Positions 32,992 through 41,894 of a stretch of 64,000 nt of DNA are shown piece by piece (the stretch's first letter is position 1; every line of letters starts with the position of its first letter). The stretch lies in NCBI GenBank assembly GCA_033032175.1, contig CM065323.1:11780001-11844000 (forward strand), in the 5' to 3' direction. The translations under genes were made by a program, and so were the position numbers. The DNA comes from Saturnia japonica. Taxonomy: Eukaryota; Arthropoda; Insecta; Lepidoptera; Saturniidae. Below the pieces are notes generated by a model, which searched no databases, had not been told where the DNA came from, and worked only from the letters and a program-made list of their open reading frames with translations.

Positions 32992-34680
32992 CCTTCCCCC
33001 TCAAGTTCGAAATTATCAGAGGGATGATTATCACTATGATTATTTCGATAGCAATAATTTTTACAAAAACTGAGCTTATATACTAAGAATACAAGAATTA
33101 ATAGAAATATAATCACATATAACAATAAAGTTCCGGCACTAACACTTTTTACATTAATAATTCTTTCACTTGATGTTTTTAGTTCACTTTCACTGATTTT
33201 TAAAAGATTATTTAAATGTTGAAGATTTATTAATTCACTGTTATCCAAATTGATGGGTTCACGTTGCAATTGTTGCTCAGTAATTGTTATTTCGGGAAGA
33301 TTAATAATCGGTAATTTTGACATCTTCAAATTACTCGTAGTAATATGGTGAGCTTTTAGCGTAATTTCACCAATTTTAACATCGCAATGGTCATCTAGGA
33401 CGAGGAAGTATGTCCCTTCTATATTTTCTTTCGTTATTTCGTCGTTACAAATTTTTGATAATATATTCTCAGCGTTACTATGAAGAATCCATCTCTCTTT
33501 TCCAATTGGTTGTATCTTAATGGTCTTGATTTCAACTGGTACTGGATGACAAGAACTCGTATTCGAAGAAAATTGAATTAATGCTGTTATGCAAGTGTCT
33601 TCTGAAGTTGTTCGAGAATCATCCTCGTGACACAGGAACATTTCGTCGTGAAGTTCATTACAAGGTAAAGTGAGCGAGACAAATTTAGACCCTTTTACTA
33701 ATAGGTAAGGAAATTTAGGAATAATGATGGTGGTATGATTAGAAGGATTGGTCATAGGTATTGGAATTGCTCTGTAGTATGTATAAATTTCATCTCTAAT
33801 TATTGGTATATCTAAAATGAATGTTATTTGACTTCCTTTTGTATAAGCTTTAAGCTCTATACATTGCTCTATTTTAACTAAATTGTCATAACTTACTGGA
33901 TACACAAGTTTGTAGAATTTCTCTATCTTTTTTAACAATTCTAATAATTCATTTGAGTTTATAAGAGATTGGTGTAATATTTTTAATTTACTGAATGCCA
34001 GAGAAGTTTCAATTTCATTCAACCGAATGTAGAGTAGTTGAAAATTATGGAAAAATAAATTATAAACATTAATAAAATTATGGGTAGTTATATCAATATT
34101 AGTTTGATTTATTAATTTTTTTATTTCTCGTAACTCTTTATCTATTCGAATGAAATTGTCCTTCGTGAAATTTGTTATCTTTATCATTGATTCAGAAATA
34201 TCTGATATTAAGGTTACCTTTTTAATGAGTGTATTTTGGCGTGTCGTTAGAGAATCAATCATATTTTCATATCTTAAAGCATCATTATGATCTAAGTTAC
34301 CAGTTATAAGCTTAATAATAGATCCAAGAGGATTGAGAAGTCCACGTTTAATTCTAGTTGATGGAGATAACTGTTCTAATTTTTGAATACTAATATTCAT
34401 TACATAATTCGTTTGAAGCTTTACATTAAAAAGTTGAACATTAGATGTTTCATTATCAAAATGTGTTTTTAAATATTGATTAAATTTAGTATATCTTTTT
34501 ATATTGAATTCTAAATCCTCACGTATCAGACTTAAATCTAAAATCTTAATTATTGTCCACTTATCATAACTTACACTAGCTTGACCTTGTTTCACAAGGA
34601 CTATACCGGGATTTTTATCGATTCTGTGAAGTTGAAGGGCGTGAATCCTGATGATCAGAGCCAGGAGCCCGAGGAGGTAC
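32952..34680 (-). CDS. env: Envelope glycoprotein of the errantivirus-like element (main exon)
   Basis: A baculovirus-F-like fusion glycoprotein, the type that errantiviruses carry. Numbering from the GTG at 34595 (547 codons): an RIKR furin-type cleavage site at 81-84 followed by a hydrophobic, glycine-containing fusion-peptide-like segment (85-102); a heptad-like helical region (about 105-230); clustered cysteines at 245-403; one membrane-spanning segment at about 486-508; a short cytoplasmic tail (509-547) that ends inside the LTR. There are several N-x-S/T sites. No ATG begins the frame. It stays open upstream to a TAA at 34697-34695 and there encodes a strongly hydrophobic, signal-peptide-like stretch overlapping the end of pol. 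A CAG acceptor at 34683-34681 would start the exon at 34680, with the ATG supplied by the leader exon (40038-40022). The acceptor is inferred. Confidence 0.85.
32992..33001 (-). other. Polypurine tract
   Basis: The minus strand reads AGGGGGAAGG immediately before the 3' LTR start AGTTATGC. This is the expected plus-strand primer site. It lies inside the env coding sequence. Confidence 0.85.
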
Positions 34681-37600
34681 CTGCGAAGGTCGTTTTATAT
34701 CCTTAATAGGCACGTTTGTTTTTCGAGTTTTCATTTTTACAGGACAGATATTTCTGTCAATTTTACCATATACTTGTGCTTTTTGATAACGCGGTTTATC
34801 TTTACTTCGCCTTGTATTAACACCTTTTACAAATATAGTGTCCTCTTCTTGAATATCAAATGATGTTTCACCACCACGTTTTGTTTTAATCTTTTCTTTA
34901 TTTTCAATTACTTTGTCTGTTAAATATTTATAAAGATATTTCGTTCGTTTCATATGATCGTTTACTAATTGTTGCGTATATTGTTTGTTAAAGTTTACTT
35001 CAAAAGTACTATTAGAATCAGTGTGTCCAAAAACTACTTCAAATGGTGTAAGACCAGTCGTTGAGTGAATGGTTTGATTGTATGACATAATTGCATAAGT
35101 CATAACGTTAGCCGCGTCAGTTATTTTATGTTCATATTTAGCGATACGATATATTTCTAAAATAGTTGAATGGAATCTTTCAATTAAACCCATAGAATTA
35201 GGATTATGTGGAGTGCTTATGTGTAATTCTATTTTATAAAATTGTAATGTTTCTTTTAAAAGTGTATTGTTGAATTCAGTACCAGAATCAGCACTGATCT
35301 TATTTGGTACGCCATAAAATGAGAAAAATTTAATTAAGGCACGAACTACTTCAGGTGTAGAGCGATTGGATATTTCAAAAGCCTGACCTAGTTTACTGAA
35401 AGCATCTATTATGGTAAGGAAGTAGCTTCCTTCTATAGAGAATATATCTATAAATATTTCAGCAAAAGGTTTTGTTTGAGTTTGCGTTAACATTAATTCT
35501 GGTTTTAAAGGTTTGCGATCATATTTTAGAGTTTTACAAGTTTCACAAGAATTGATTACAGAAGCGACTGTTATATCCATATTTGTCCAAAAATAATTAC
35601 GCTTTAATTTCATAAGAGTTTCTTTGATTCCACGGTGACTTGTTTTACCTTGATGATAAGCAAGTATAGTGGCACGTTGCTCTTTTTCATCACCTAAGTA
35701 TATAACTCTTTTAGTACATTCATATATTTTGACGGTATCTTTTTTAAATAGTTTTATCACGGCATTTGTAAATTGTTTACGGTGAATTTCGCTCTCAAAG
35801 TAAAAGAAATATTTAATTTTAGGTTTTATATATTCTAAAAGAAATTTCTTAACAAGGTTAGTGTTGTTTACAGGTAAATGTACTTCCAAAATTTTTTGTT
35901 TTTCATGTGATAAGTCTTTTATTGATAATTGGTTTCTGTTCCAAGTAAAAATAAGGATTTGATTAGGTTTTGTGTCGATGGCTTCTTCAATAATGGGAAT
36001 ACCATTCGTATCAATATCTTCAGCAGAATGTATGGTTTCCGGTAATGAACAGGCAGTAATAGTACTGGATGAAGGAGAACGAATTGGGTGAGTTAAAGTC
36101 TTATCGGAATCTGAAGGAATAGTTAACGTTTCTGATGAGTCTGAAATTAGTATTGGACTCTCAGATCGTTCAGTGTCACTCACGTTTACTCGTAAGGACA
36201 TATCGTCCTTTAATATATTTAATTTAATTCGTGATAGAGCATCAGCATTACTATTTTGTTTACCGTTCTTGTATATTATGTCAAAATCGAACTCAGCTAG
36301 TCTCAATTTCCATCTAGTAAGTTTACTATTAGGTTCTTTCAGTGAATTTAACCATGCTAAAGGTCTGTGGTCAGTAAATATTGTGAATTTGCGTCCATAC
36401 AGGTAAGGACGGAAGTGTTTTACTGCCCAAACGATGGCTAACAGTTCCTTTTCTATTGTACTGTAACGTGTTTCTGCATCATTAAGAGTACGACTTGCAT
36501 ATGCGATAGGTTTTTCATTTCCAACTGATCCTTGTGAAAGGACAGCGCCTAAAGCGTAGTTTGACGCGTCTGTTGTTAAAATGAAGGGTTTAGAAAAATC
36601 AGGAAACTGTAATATAGGAGCATTCACAAGTAGCTCTTTACATTTTTGAAAAGCTTGAACATATGATTCATTAATTTCAATTTTATTTTTCTTTTTCAAA
36701 CACGATGTAAGGGGTTGTGTAATTTTTGAAAAATCCTTTATGAATTTTCGGTAGTAGCCTATCAGGCCAAGAAAACTTTTAATTTCAGTGGATGTTCTGG
36801 GGAGTGGGAAGGCAAGTACTGCCCTGATTTTATCATCATTTGGTTGTAAACCATGCTTCGTAATTTTGTGTCCTAAGTAGAGTACATCTTTTTTAAAAAA
36901 CTCACATTTATCGAGAGTTACTTTAAGATTGGTTTGTTTGAGACGATCGAACACTTTTCTTAGCTTCTCTACATGTTCTTGTATACTACTAGAATAAATG
37001 ATGATGTCATCTAAATATACTAAGCAATGTATACCTTGCAACCCACGTAACACGTTATCCATTGCGCGTTGAAATGTTGCAGGTGCTGTTTTAAGTCCAA
37101 ATGGCATCCGTGTAAATTCAAAATGTCCCATTGGTGTAGTGAATGCAGTTTTGGGTCTATCTTGTTCATCAACTTCAATTTGGTGGTACCCACTTGCTAA
37201 ATCCAATGTACTGAAGTAAGTAGATTTCCCTAACTTGTCGAATAAATCATTAATATTTGGTAAAGGATACTTATCATCAGTAGTAATATCATTTATACGT
37301 CGATAGTCTACAACCATTCTAAATTTCTGTTCACCGGAGGCGTCCATCTTTTTTGGAACTAGGTGTACGGGTGCACTCCATGGTGAAAACGATTCTTGTA
37401 TAACATTATCTTTTAGTAATTTTTCAACTTGTTTCTGTATTTCATCGTTTTGCGATGGTGGAAGTCGGTATTGCCGTATGAAAATTGGATCTTCATTTTT
37501 AGTCCGGATTCGATGTTTTACTTGATTAGAAAATGTAAGAGGCAGTTTATCACAATAGAATATATCCCTGTATTCAAAACAAAGTTTTTCTATTGCTTCT

Positions 37601-38379
37601 CGTTCTTCTTGATTAGCATGATCTAATCGGAGTTTCGATAAATTTTGTGTAAGTAATTCATCAATCTCAAAATCATTTAATTGTTGCCCGGTTGATAAAT
37701 TTATTTTGCAAGTATTATTATTAAGGCTGGTTATATTCAATGGTTCGTTAAAAGTTAAAGTCACACTATCTTGCGAAGCATTCTGCATGACTGTTGTTGC
37801 AAATGAATCTTTGCAAGTAACTATAGCGCTAGGCATACGTACTTCATTTCCAAAATTTTTAAAATTAATTATTGCTTCACCATTAATTAAATTTGTAGGC
37901 ACCTTAACACGGGTTTCAGTGCGTGGTTCTAGCGTTATTTCCCACGGGGGACTATAAATTATTGGAATTTCTGTATTTTGTGTCCGTAAAATTAAATTTT
38001 TCATGTCTATAGTCGCGTTCAATATTTTTAATAAGTTAGAACCTATTAATCCGTCATATCTTCCATCTACATTATATATATAAAATTTATGATTCATCGG
38101 ACTTTTAAAACTTTCCAATAAAGGTATATCTATAACTTCGTCATGTAGGCTACGTCCATGTGTACTAATAACTTCAAAAGGATCAATATATTTATAATCT
38201 GAAAAATATTCATCAGCTTTAGCGGGACTAATAAAACTTCTGGTACTTCCGGTATCAATCATTAAACGAGCATCAATTTCAGGAATATAAATATGCGGTA
38301 GTTTATTTATGCCGTCATAATTTAAGTGTACTATTTCTGGGGGTCGCTCTTGGAGGCTTTTATAGGAAAATTTACGCAT
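34615..38379 (-). CDS. pol: Pol polyprotein: protease, reverse transcriptase, RNase H, integrase
   Basis: 1254 codons, in the -1 frame relative to gag and overlapping it by 49 nt. Made presumably as a gag-pol fusion; its own ATG at 38379 is six nt upstream of the slippery site. Domains: aspartic protease with DTG at 42-44; reverse transcriptase about 310-500 with LPLP-type fingers, F..LD at 389-393 and the YLDD catalytic box at 455-458; RNase H about 597-720 with acidic residues D604, E643, D670 and D713; integrase zinc-binding H909, H915, C945, C948; integrase core D978, D1031, E1067, with exactly 35 residues between the last two. The tail beyond 1180 is basic and low complexity. All catalytic residues are present and the length is normal for Ty3/gypsy. 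The final 66 nt overlap the env exon in another frame. Confidence 0.93.
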   Translation of the reverse strand: MRKFSYKSLQERPPEIVHLNYDGINKLPHIYIPEIDARLMIDTGSTRSFISPAKADEYFSDYKYIDPFEVISTHGRSLHDEVIDIPLLESFKSPMNHKFYIYNVDGRYDGLIGSNLLKILNATIDMKNLILRTQNTEIPIIYSPPWEITLEPRTETRVKVPTNLINGEAIINFKNFGNEVRMPSAIVTCKDSFATTVMQNASQDSVTLTFNEPLNITSLNNNTCKINLSTGQQLNDFEIDELLTQNLSKLRLDHANQEEREAIEKLCFEYRDIFYCDKLPLTFSNQVKHRIRTKNEDPIFIRQYRLPPSQNDEIQKQVEKLLKDNVIQESFSPWSAPVHLVPKKMDASGEQKFRMVVDYRRINDITTDDKYPLPNINDLFDKLGKSTYFSTLDLASGYHQIEVDEQDRPKTAFTTPMGHFEFTRMPFGLKTAPATFQRAMDNVLRGLQGIHCLVYLDDIIIYSSSIQEHVEKLRKVFDRLKQTNLKVTLDKCEFFKKDVLYLGHKITKHGLQPNDDKIRAVLAFPLPRTSTEIKSFLGLIGYYRKFIKDFSKITQPLTSCLKKKNKIEINESYVQAFQKCKELLVNAPILQFPDFSKPFILTTDASNYALGAVLSQGSVGNEKPIAYASRTLNDAETRYSTIEKELLAIVWAVKHFRPYLYGRKFTIFTDHRPLAWLNSLKEPNSKLTRWKLRLAEFDFDIIYKNGKQNSNADALSRIKLNILKDDMSLRVNVSDTERSESPILISDSSETLTIPSDSDKTLTHPIRSPSSSTITACSLPETIHSAEDIDTNGIPIIEEAIDTKPNQILIFTWNRNQLSIKDLSHEKQKILEVHLPVNNTNLVKKFLLEYIKPKIKYFFYFESEIHRKQFTNAVIKLFKKDTVKIYECTKRVIYLGDEKEQRATILAYHQGKTSHRGIKETLMKLKRNYFWTNMDITVASVINSCETCKTLKYDRKPLKPELMLTQTQTKPFAEIFIDIFSIEGSYFLTIIDAFSKLGQAFEISNRSTPEVVRALIKFFSFYGVPNKISADSGTEFNNTLLKETLQFYKIELHISTPHNPNSMGLIERFHSTILEIYRIAKYEHKITDAANVMTYAIMSYNQTIHSTTGLTPFEVVFGHTDSNSTFEVNFNKQYTQQLVNDHMKRTKYLYKYLTDKVIENKEKIKTKRGGETSFDIQEEDTIFVKGVNTRRSKDKPRYQKAQVYGKIDRNICPVKMKTRKTNVPIKDIKRPSQVPPRAPGSDHQDSRPSTSQNR

Positions 38380-39605
38380 TCATTTTCAGCTTCTTCAGTT
38401 TCAACAGGTTCTATGTTTTCATGATAATCGTCATAAGCAGTTTGTTGATTATCGTCAATGAAATAATGATTTTCATATTCTGTATAATCAGGTTGATAGT
38501 CTTGGTATTCAATTTCAGGGTCGTTCATTTCTAAAGACTCTATCATATTTTGTCTAATAGGACGAGCTGTGCGCATTGACACATCGCTTGCCTGAAATTG
38601 AGGTGGATTACGTTGAGGTTGATTTTGTGGTGGTATACCAAATTTAAATTGTTGATTTGGCATGTTGAAATTAGGTCGGTTTTGTGTATTGTTAAATTGT
38701 GGTTTGAACCCTTGTTGATTAGGAATACCGAATTTAAAATTATTATTTCCAAAATTTGGTTTATATCCTTGTTGGTTTAGGTTAGGTCTGAATTGTACAT
38801 TTTGATTTGGAATACCGAATTTAAAATTATTATTATACGGTTTAAAATTATTTTGTGTTTGGTATGGAATTCCGAATTTAAAATTTTGTTGTCCGGAATT
38901 AAATGTATTTGGCACAAATGCAGGTTGAGGTTTGAAATTATTATTAAAATTATTTGTTAAAGTAGGCGTGAAAAATTGTTGAACTGGTTTAATATTAGAT
39001 TTATTTTTATTTTTAGAATTGTACTGATATTGAAAATTGACCTCCTCCATGACAACACTTAGTGCGTTTTCTAAAACGGTACAACCTTTAAGTCGCACAA
39101 TTCGAATTAAATCCTCTGGTAAATTATATAAAAATACATTCAAGCACATATTATTATAGATAATCATTTTAGCGGCTTTGAGGCCTTCATCAGTTAATAA
39201 ATTGACCTTGGAGAAGAGGGTGCAGCGTGTTTGTTGTATCCTGTTACAAAATTGCGTATATGTTTCACCAACTTTAATTTTTAAATTTTCCAACTCAATT
39301 GCCACACACTCTTCCGATCTAGGATCACCAAAATGTTGAATCAAAACAGCTCTTAATTGTTCCCAAGTTGTTATGTCTTCTCTTTCACTTAGTAGAGCAG
39401 CGGCTTTACCACATAATCTACTAGTTATAGCATGAAACACATATGTAGTTTGAACAACATTGTTTGATCCGCTAAAATTTCTGATTATATATTCACTTTT
39501 TTTAATAAATAAATTTAAAGTATTTTGATCACCATCGTACTTGGGAATTAAACTTAAAAGTTCTTTTGATACTAATTGAATTGTTGATTCATTGTTGCGT
39601 TGCAT
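38331..39605 (-). CDS. gag: Gag structural polyprotein
   Basis: 424 codons, starting at the ATG at 39605 in a favourable AAAATG context. Residues 1-190 are a helical capsid-like region (for example WEQLRAVLIQHFGDPRSEEC at 81-100 and LYNLPEDLIRIVRLKG near 159-174), as in Ty3/gypsy Gag. No CCHC zinc knuckle is present. Instead residues 216-335 are Asn/Gln/Pro-rich and carry four exact FKFGIP motifs at 242, 261, 290 and 320, with intervening RPN/KPN segments. The C-terminus (356-410) is acidic and tyrosine-rich. The stop lies in the overlap with pol. The family usually lacks zinc knuckles too, but the FKFGIP repeat is something I do not recognise. Confidence 0.9.
   Translation of the reverse strand: MQRNNESTIQLVSKELLSLIPKYDGDQNTLNLFIKKSEYIIRNFSGSNNVVQTTYVFHAITSRLCGKAAALLSEREDITTWEQLRAVLIQHFGDPRSEECVAIELENLKIKVGETYTQFCNRIQQTRCTLFSKVNLLTDEGLKAAKMIIYNNMCLNVFLYNLPEDLIRIVRLKGCTVLENALSVVMEEVNFQYQYNSKNKNKSNIKPVQQFFTPTLTNNFNNNFKPQPAFVPNTFNSGQQNFKFGIPYQTQNNFKPYNNNFKFGIPNQNVQFRPNLNQQGYKPNFGNNNFKFGIPNQQGFKPQFNNTQNRPNFNMPNQQFKFGIPPQNQPQRNPPQFQASDVSMRTARPIRQNMIESLEMNDPEIEYQDYQPDYTEYENHYFIDDNQQTAYDDYHENIEPVETEEAENECVNFPIKASKSDPQK
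38367..38373 (-). promoter_or_regulatory. Putative -1 ribosomal frameshift heptamer (gag to pol)
   Basis: The minus strand reads A AAT TTT in the gag frame, a valid X XXY YYZ slippery site inside the 49-nt gag/pol overlap. Slipping by -1 enters the pol frame. No downstream pseudoknot was identified by eye. Confidence 0.7.
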
Positions 39606-39640
39606 TTTGAATTGTATTTATTTAATTAAACACACACAAA

Positions 39641-39790
39641 GTAAAATTCACAAAATTAAAATTCACAAAATAATATTTTCAAAATAAAATTCACAAAATA
39701 AATCTTATAACAAAATTATCAAAATCAAAATTCTCAAAATTAAAATTATCGAAATTAAAATTATCAAATTAAAATTCTCAAAATTAATAT
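39641..39790 (-). repeat. Leader tandem array 1 (15-mer, AT-rich)
   Basis: Between the gag start and the PBS. Plus-strand units of about 15 bp such as TCAAAATTAAAATTA recur at least five times, with diverged CACAAAATTAAAATT units before them. Located where gypsy and Idefix carry insulator repeats; no Su(Hw)-type core was recognised. Confidence 0.65.
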
Positions 39791-39836
39791 TTATTATTAA
39801 TATTTCTCAATATCTTATAATCTATGAAGTCAAATA

Positions 39837-39950
39837 ACTTTCGACGATTTTTATTCGAAAATTATGAAAAATAATTTTCAACGATGTTTGTTTGAAAATT
39901 ATAAAAATTTGTTAAATAATTTTCAACGATTTTTGTTTGAAAATTATAAC
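39837..39950 (-). repeat. Leader tandem array 2 (about 38-46 bp units)
   Basis: Three units built on TTTCAACGATTTTTGTTTG plus AAAATTAT start near 39837, 39876 and 39922. Confidence 0.75.
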
Positions 39951-40021
39951 AATGTCCAACGAAAAATACAACCACAGAAAATAACAAGGACGAGACAAGG
40001 ATTGTAAAAATGGTCACTTAC

Positions 40022-40038
40022 AGTCTGCTCGTTCCCAT
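40022..40038 (-). CDS. env: Predicted env leader exon with start codon and splice donor
   Basis: On the minus strand an ATG at 40038-40036 is followed by 14 coding bases and then GTAAGT (40021-40016), a near-ideal 5' splice site. The phase left at the donor (two bases of a codon) is the phase needed at the acceptor 34681/34680, so splicing out 40021-34681 puts this ATG in frame with env. Without splicing the same ATG reads six codons and stops at TAA, which is formed by the donor itself. Known errantiviruses express env from a spliced RNA; the exact sites here are inferred. Confidence 0.6.
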
Positions 40039-40194
40039 GTCTTGCCGTATAGCTGCTTTCGCTTTTAGGACAGGATCTCTCGGAAATAGATGTGGAACCC
40101 GACGTTAACTTATTTATTGGTTCGTAGATACTCAAAATCTGCACATGAGACCGATTTGTAAGACTCGAACACAGACTTTTATTGTTGATTGAGT

Positions 40195-40212
40195 ATCCTA
40201 CCGACTGCGCCA
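40195..40212 (-). other. Primer binding site, tRNA-Ser type
   Basis: The minus strand reads TGGCGCAGTCGGTAGGAT starting at the last LTR base. This is complementary to the 3' end expected for insect tRNA-Ser (acceptor CGACTGC, discriminator G, CCA). A tRNA-Ser primer is known for 17.6 and 297. Confidence 0.8.
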
Positions 40213-40518
40213 GTTAAATTTCGGGAGCACTGCCGAGGGTTTTTAAAAAGTCTAAGACAAGACTGATTCTCAAGAAGCTTTATTAAGAATGCTTTTATTT
40301 GTTACAAATGTCTCTTTTATAAACTCTTATTCTATAAACACAAAGTGGGGCTGTTTACTATGAAATAATGAGAAATATGTCGCAATACATTCAGTCAAAA
40401 CACCAGGTGTCTATCAGTAGTTTGCAGACATAATATGGGTTAAAAACGTAACATCAGCATTTCTAACGTATGTACCAATTAACAAGACGTAATAAGAGAG
40501 GGTACAGACTGCATAACT
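40212..40518 (-). repeat. 5' LTR of the errantivirus-like element
   Basis: 307 bp, no difference seen from 32685-32991. It drives transcription leftward. Confidence 0.93.
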
Positions 40519-40522
40519 AGGT
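40519..40522. repeat. Target-site duplication AGGT (right)
   Basis: Pairs with 32681-32684. Confidence 0.8.
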
Positions 40523-40650
40523 AGGTAAATTTTTATTATTTATTTATTTATTTACACATTATGCGTTAAATACAAAATGGCGGACTTAATGCCTAAGGCA
40601 TTCTCTGCCAGTCAACCATTAGGTGATGCAGAGATAAATGTTGGTAAGTG
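40523..40650 (-). mobile_element. LINE 3'-tail fragment, minus strand
   Basis: A (TTTATT)n run at 40540-40554 followed by ACAAAATGGCGGACTTAATGCCTAAGGCATT and CTCTGCCAGTCAACC. Inverted, this is the kind of 3' UTR with an (AAAT)n tail common in Lepidopteran LINEs. The LTR element landed just at its tail. Confidence 0.5.
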
Positions 40651-40707
40651 TAAAAGGTAAGGGTTTTATTAAATTATGTTTAACCTATTTAATATCACAA
40701 GATATAA

Positions 40708-41690
40708 AGTGTCCTCAGTGGCGTTCCTCAAGGTTCGGTGCTTGGTCCATTGCTCTTTATCTTGTTCCTCTCAGACTTGAAAAATACTCTGCAACTACCT
40801 TTTTCGCTTTTTGCTGATGATACCAAACTTTTTGCTAACCCTCGAAGAAACTGGCGAGCTATACAGAATGACCTTAATGCGATTTTTAAGTGGACTCATG
40901 ACTGGCTTCTAACTTTAAATGTGAATAAGTGCTCCGTGCTACACATTGGTAGTAATAATCCTTGTCAGATATACTATCTTGGTGGTGAGCAATTAACCGC
41001 AGTTGAAACACAAAGGGAATTGGGAGTTACAGTATCCAAAGATCTTAAATGGGGAACTCATGTGCTTGGGGTTGTGAAGAAAACTAATTCGATCTTTTAT
41101 ATCATTCGCAAGGCATTTAAATTCCTAAAAGCTAAAACTTTTATAAAGTTATACAAGACCTATATAAGACCACTTCTTGAACATGCTTATATTATCTGGG
41201 ATCCCAACTTCAAAAAAGACATTAAGCTCATTGATAATGTACAGAGAAGGGCTACTAAGATGGTGTATGCAATGCGTAACTTACCCTATGAACAGCGCCT
41301 CATAAACCTTGGCCTTACCACACTAGAACAGCGTAGACAAAGGGGCAGGTTAATCGAAACTTATAAAATCCTCTCTAATTATTACGATGTGCCCAGCCTT
41401 AAAAATATGTTTAAGTCAAATGAAAATAAACACCTACGAGGTCATCCCTTGAAACTTTGGGAATTCCCAGCAAAAAGAAACCCAATGAAGCATTTCTTGC
41501 CTAACAGAGTGGTCACAGCATGGAACAAACTTCCAGAAAAAGTTGTGATGGCTCCTATTATACCATAACCTCCTTTAAGAGCAGATTGGACAAGGAAGAT
41601 ATCTCCAAACTATTTGATACGCACGCATCAGCTAATTAGCTGCTAGTGTGTCTTACCAAATAATAATAATAATAATAAATAAAATATCAA
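40708..41690 (+). pseudogene. 5'-truncated CR1-like LINE (reverse transcriptase and 3' tail)
   Basis: Starts in SVLSGVPQGSVLGPLLF (about 40708; a stop lies just upstream), then LFADDTKLF with the catalytic ADD (about 40813), LNVNKCSVLHIG, LGVTVSKDLKW, the HAYIIWDP segment, QRRATKMV and LIETYKILS, and VTAWNKLPEKVV. The main frame runs to 41568. A frameshift near 41560-41570 separates it from the usual tail SFKSRLDK, which then reads on to TAG at 41637. An (AAT)n tail follows at 41662-41685. The endonuclease and the first half of the RT are missing. CR1 clade (Daphne-like) by resemblance. Confidence 0.8.
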
Positions 41691-41696
41691 CACCAA

Positions 41697-41765
41697 TATA
41701 CTACATATATACTACATATATAATACATATATACTACACATATACAATACATACACATAACAACA
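41697..41765. repeat. ATACATATA-type microsatellite
   Basis: Imperfect repeats of ATACTACATAT directly after the LINE tail. Confidence 0.7.
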
Positions 41766-41894
41766 TCATACATAAATATCAATACAATAAATAAAAATGT
41801 AATTAGTCCAAGAAGAAGGAAACCATTGTTATGTACATAGTATATTTTTCAACTGCAATTATTAAACCCTTAGTTATAGGTACCCGTAAATTTC

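Larger units (their letters stand above)
32685..40518 (-). mobile_element. Complete errantivirus-like (Ty3/gypsy, env-bearing) LTR element
   Basis: A 7834-bp provirus on the minus strand. Order in transcription direction: 5' LTR (40518-40212), tRNA-Ser primer binding site, leader with tandem repeats, gag, pol (-1 frame), env, polypurine tract, 3' LTR (32991-32685). LTR ends are AGTTA...TAACT as in gypsy and its relatives. The 4-bp AGGT lies on both sides (32681-32684, 40519-40522). The LTRs look identical by eye and the gag and pol ORFs and the env ORF run without internal stops, so the insertion is recent and the copy could still be competent. Insect errantiviruses of this structure include gypsy, 17.6, ZAM and the moth element TED. 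This is an old-style retroelement of the host genome; whether it makes particles is unknown. Confidence 0.93.

Noticed and set aside
34595..34595. GTG as a native env start codon
   Set aside because: Eukaryotic initiation at GTG is unlikely here and the frame continues upstream into a signal-like stretch; a spliced leader explains it better.
38543..38752. Minus-strand ORF inside gag, and plus-strand ORFs inside pol
   Set aside because: Shadows of the repeated gag region and of pol in other frames.
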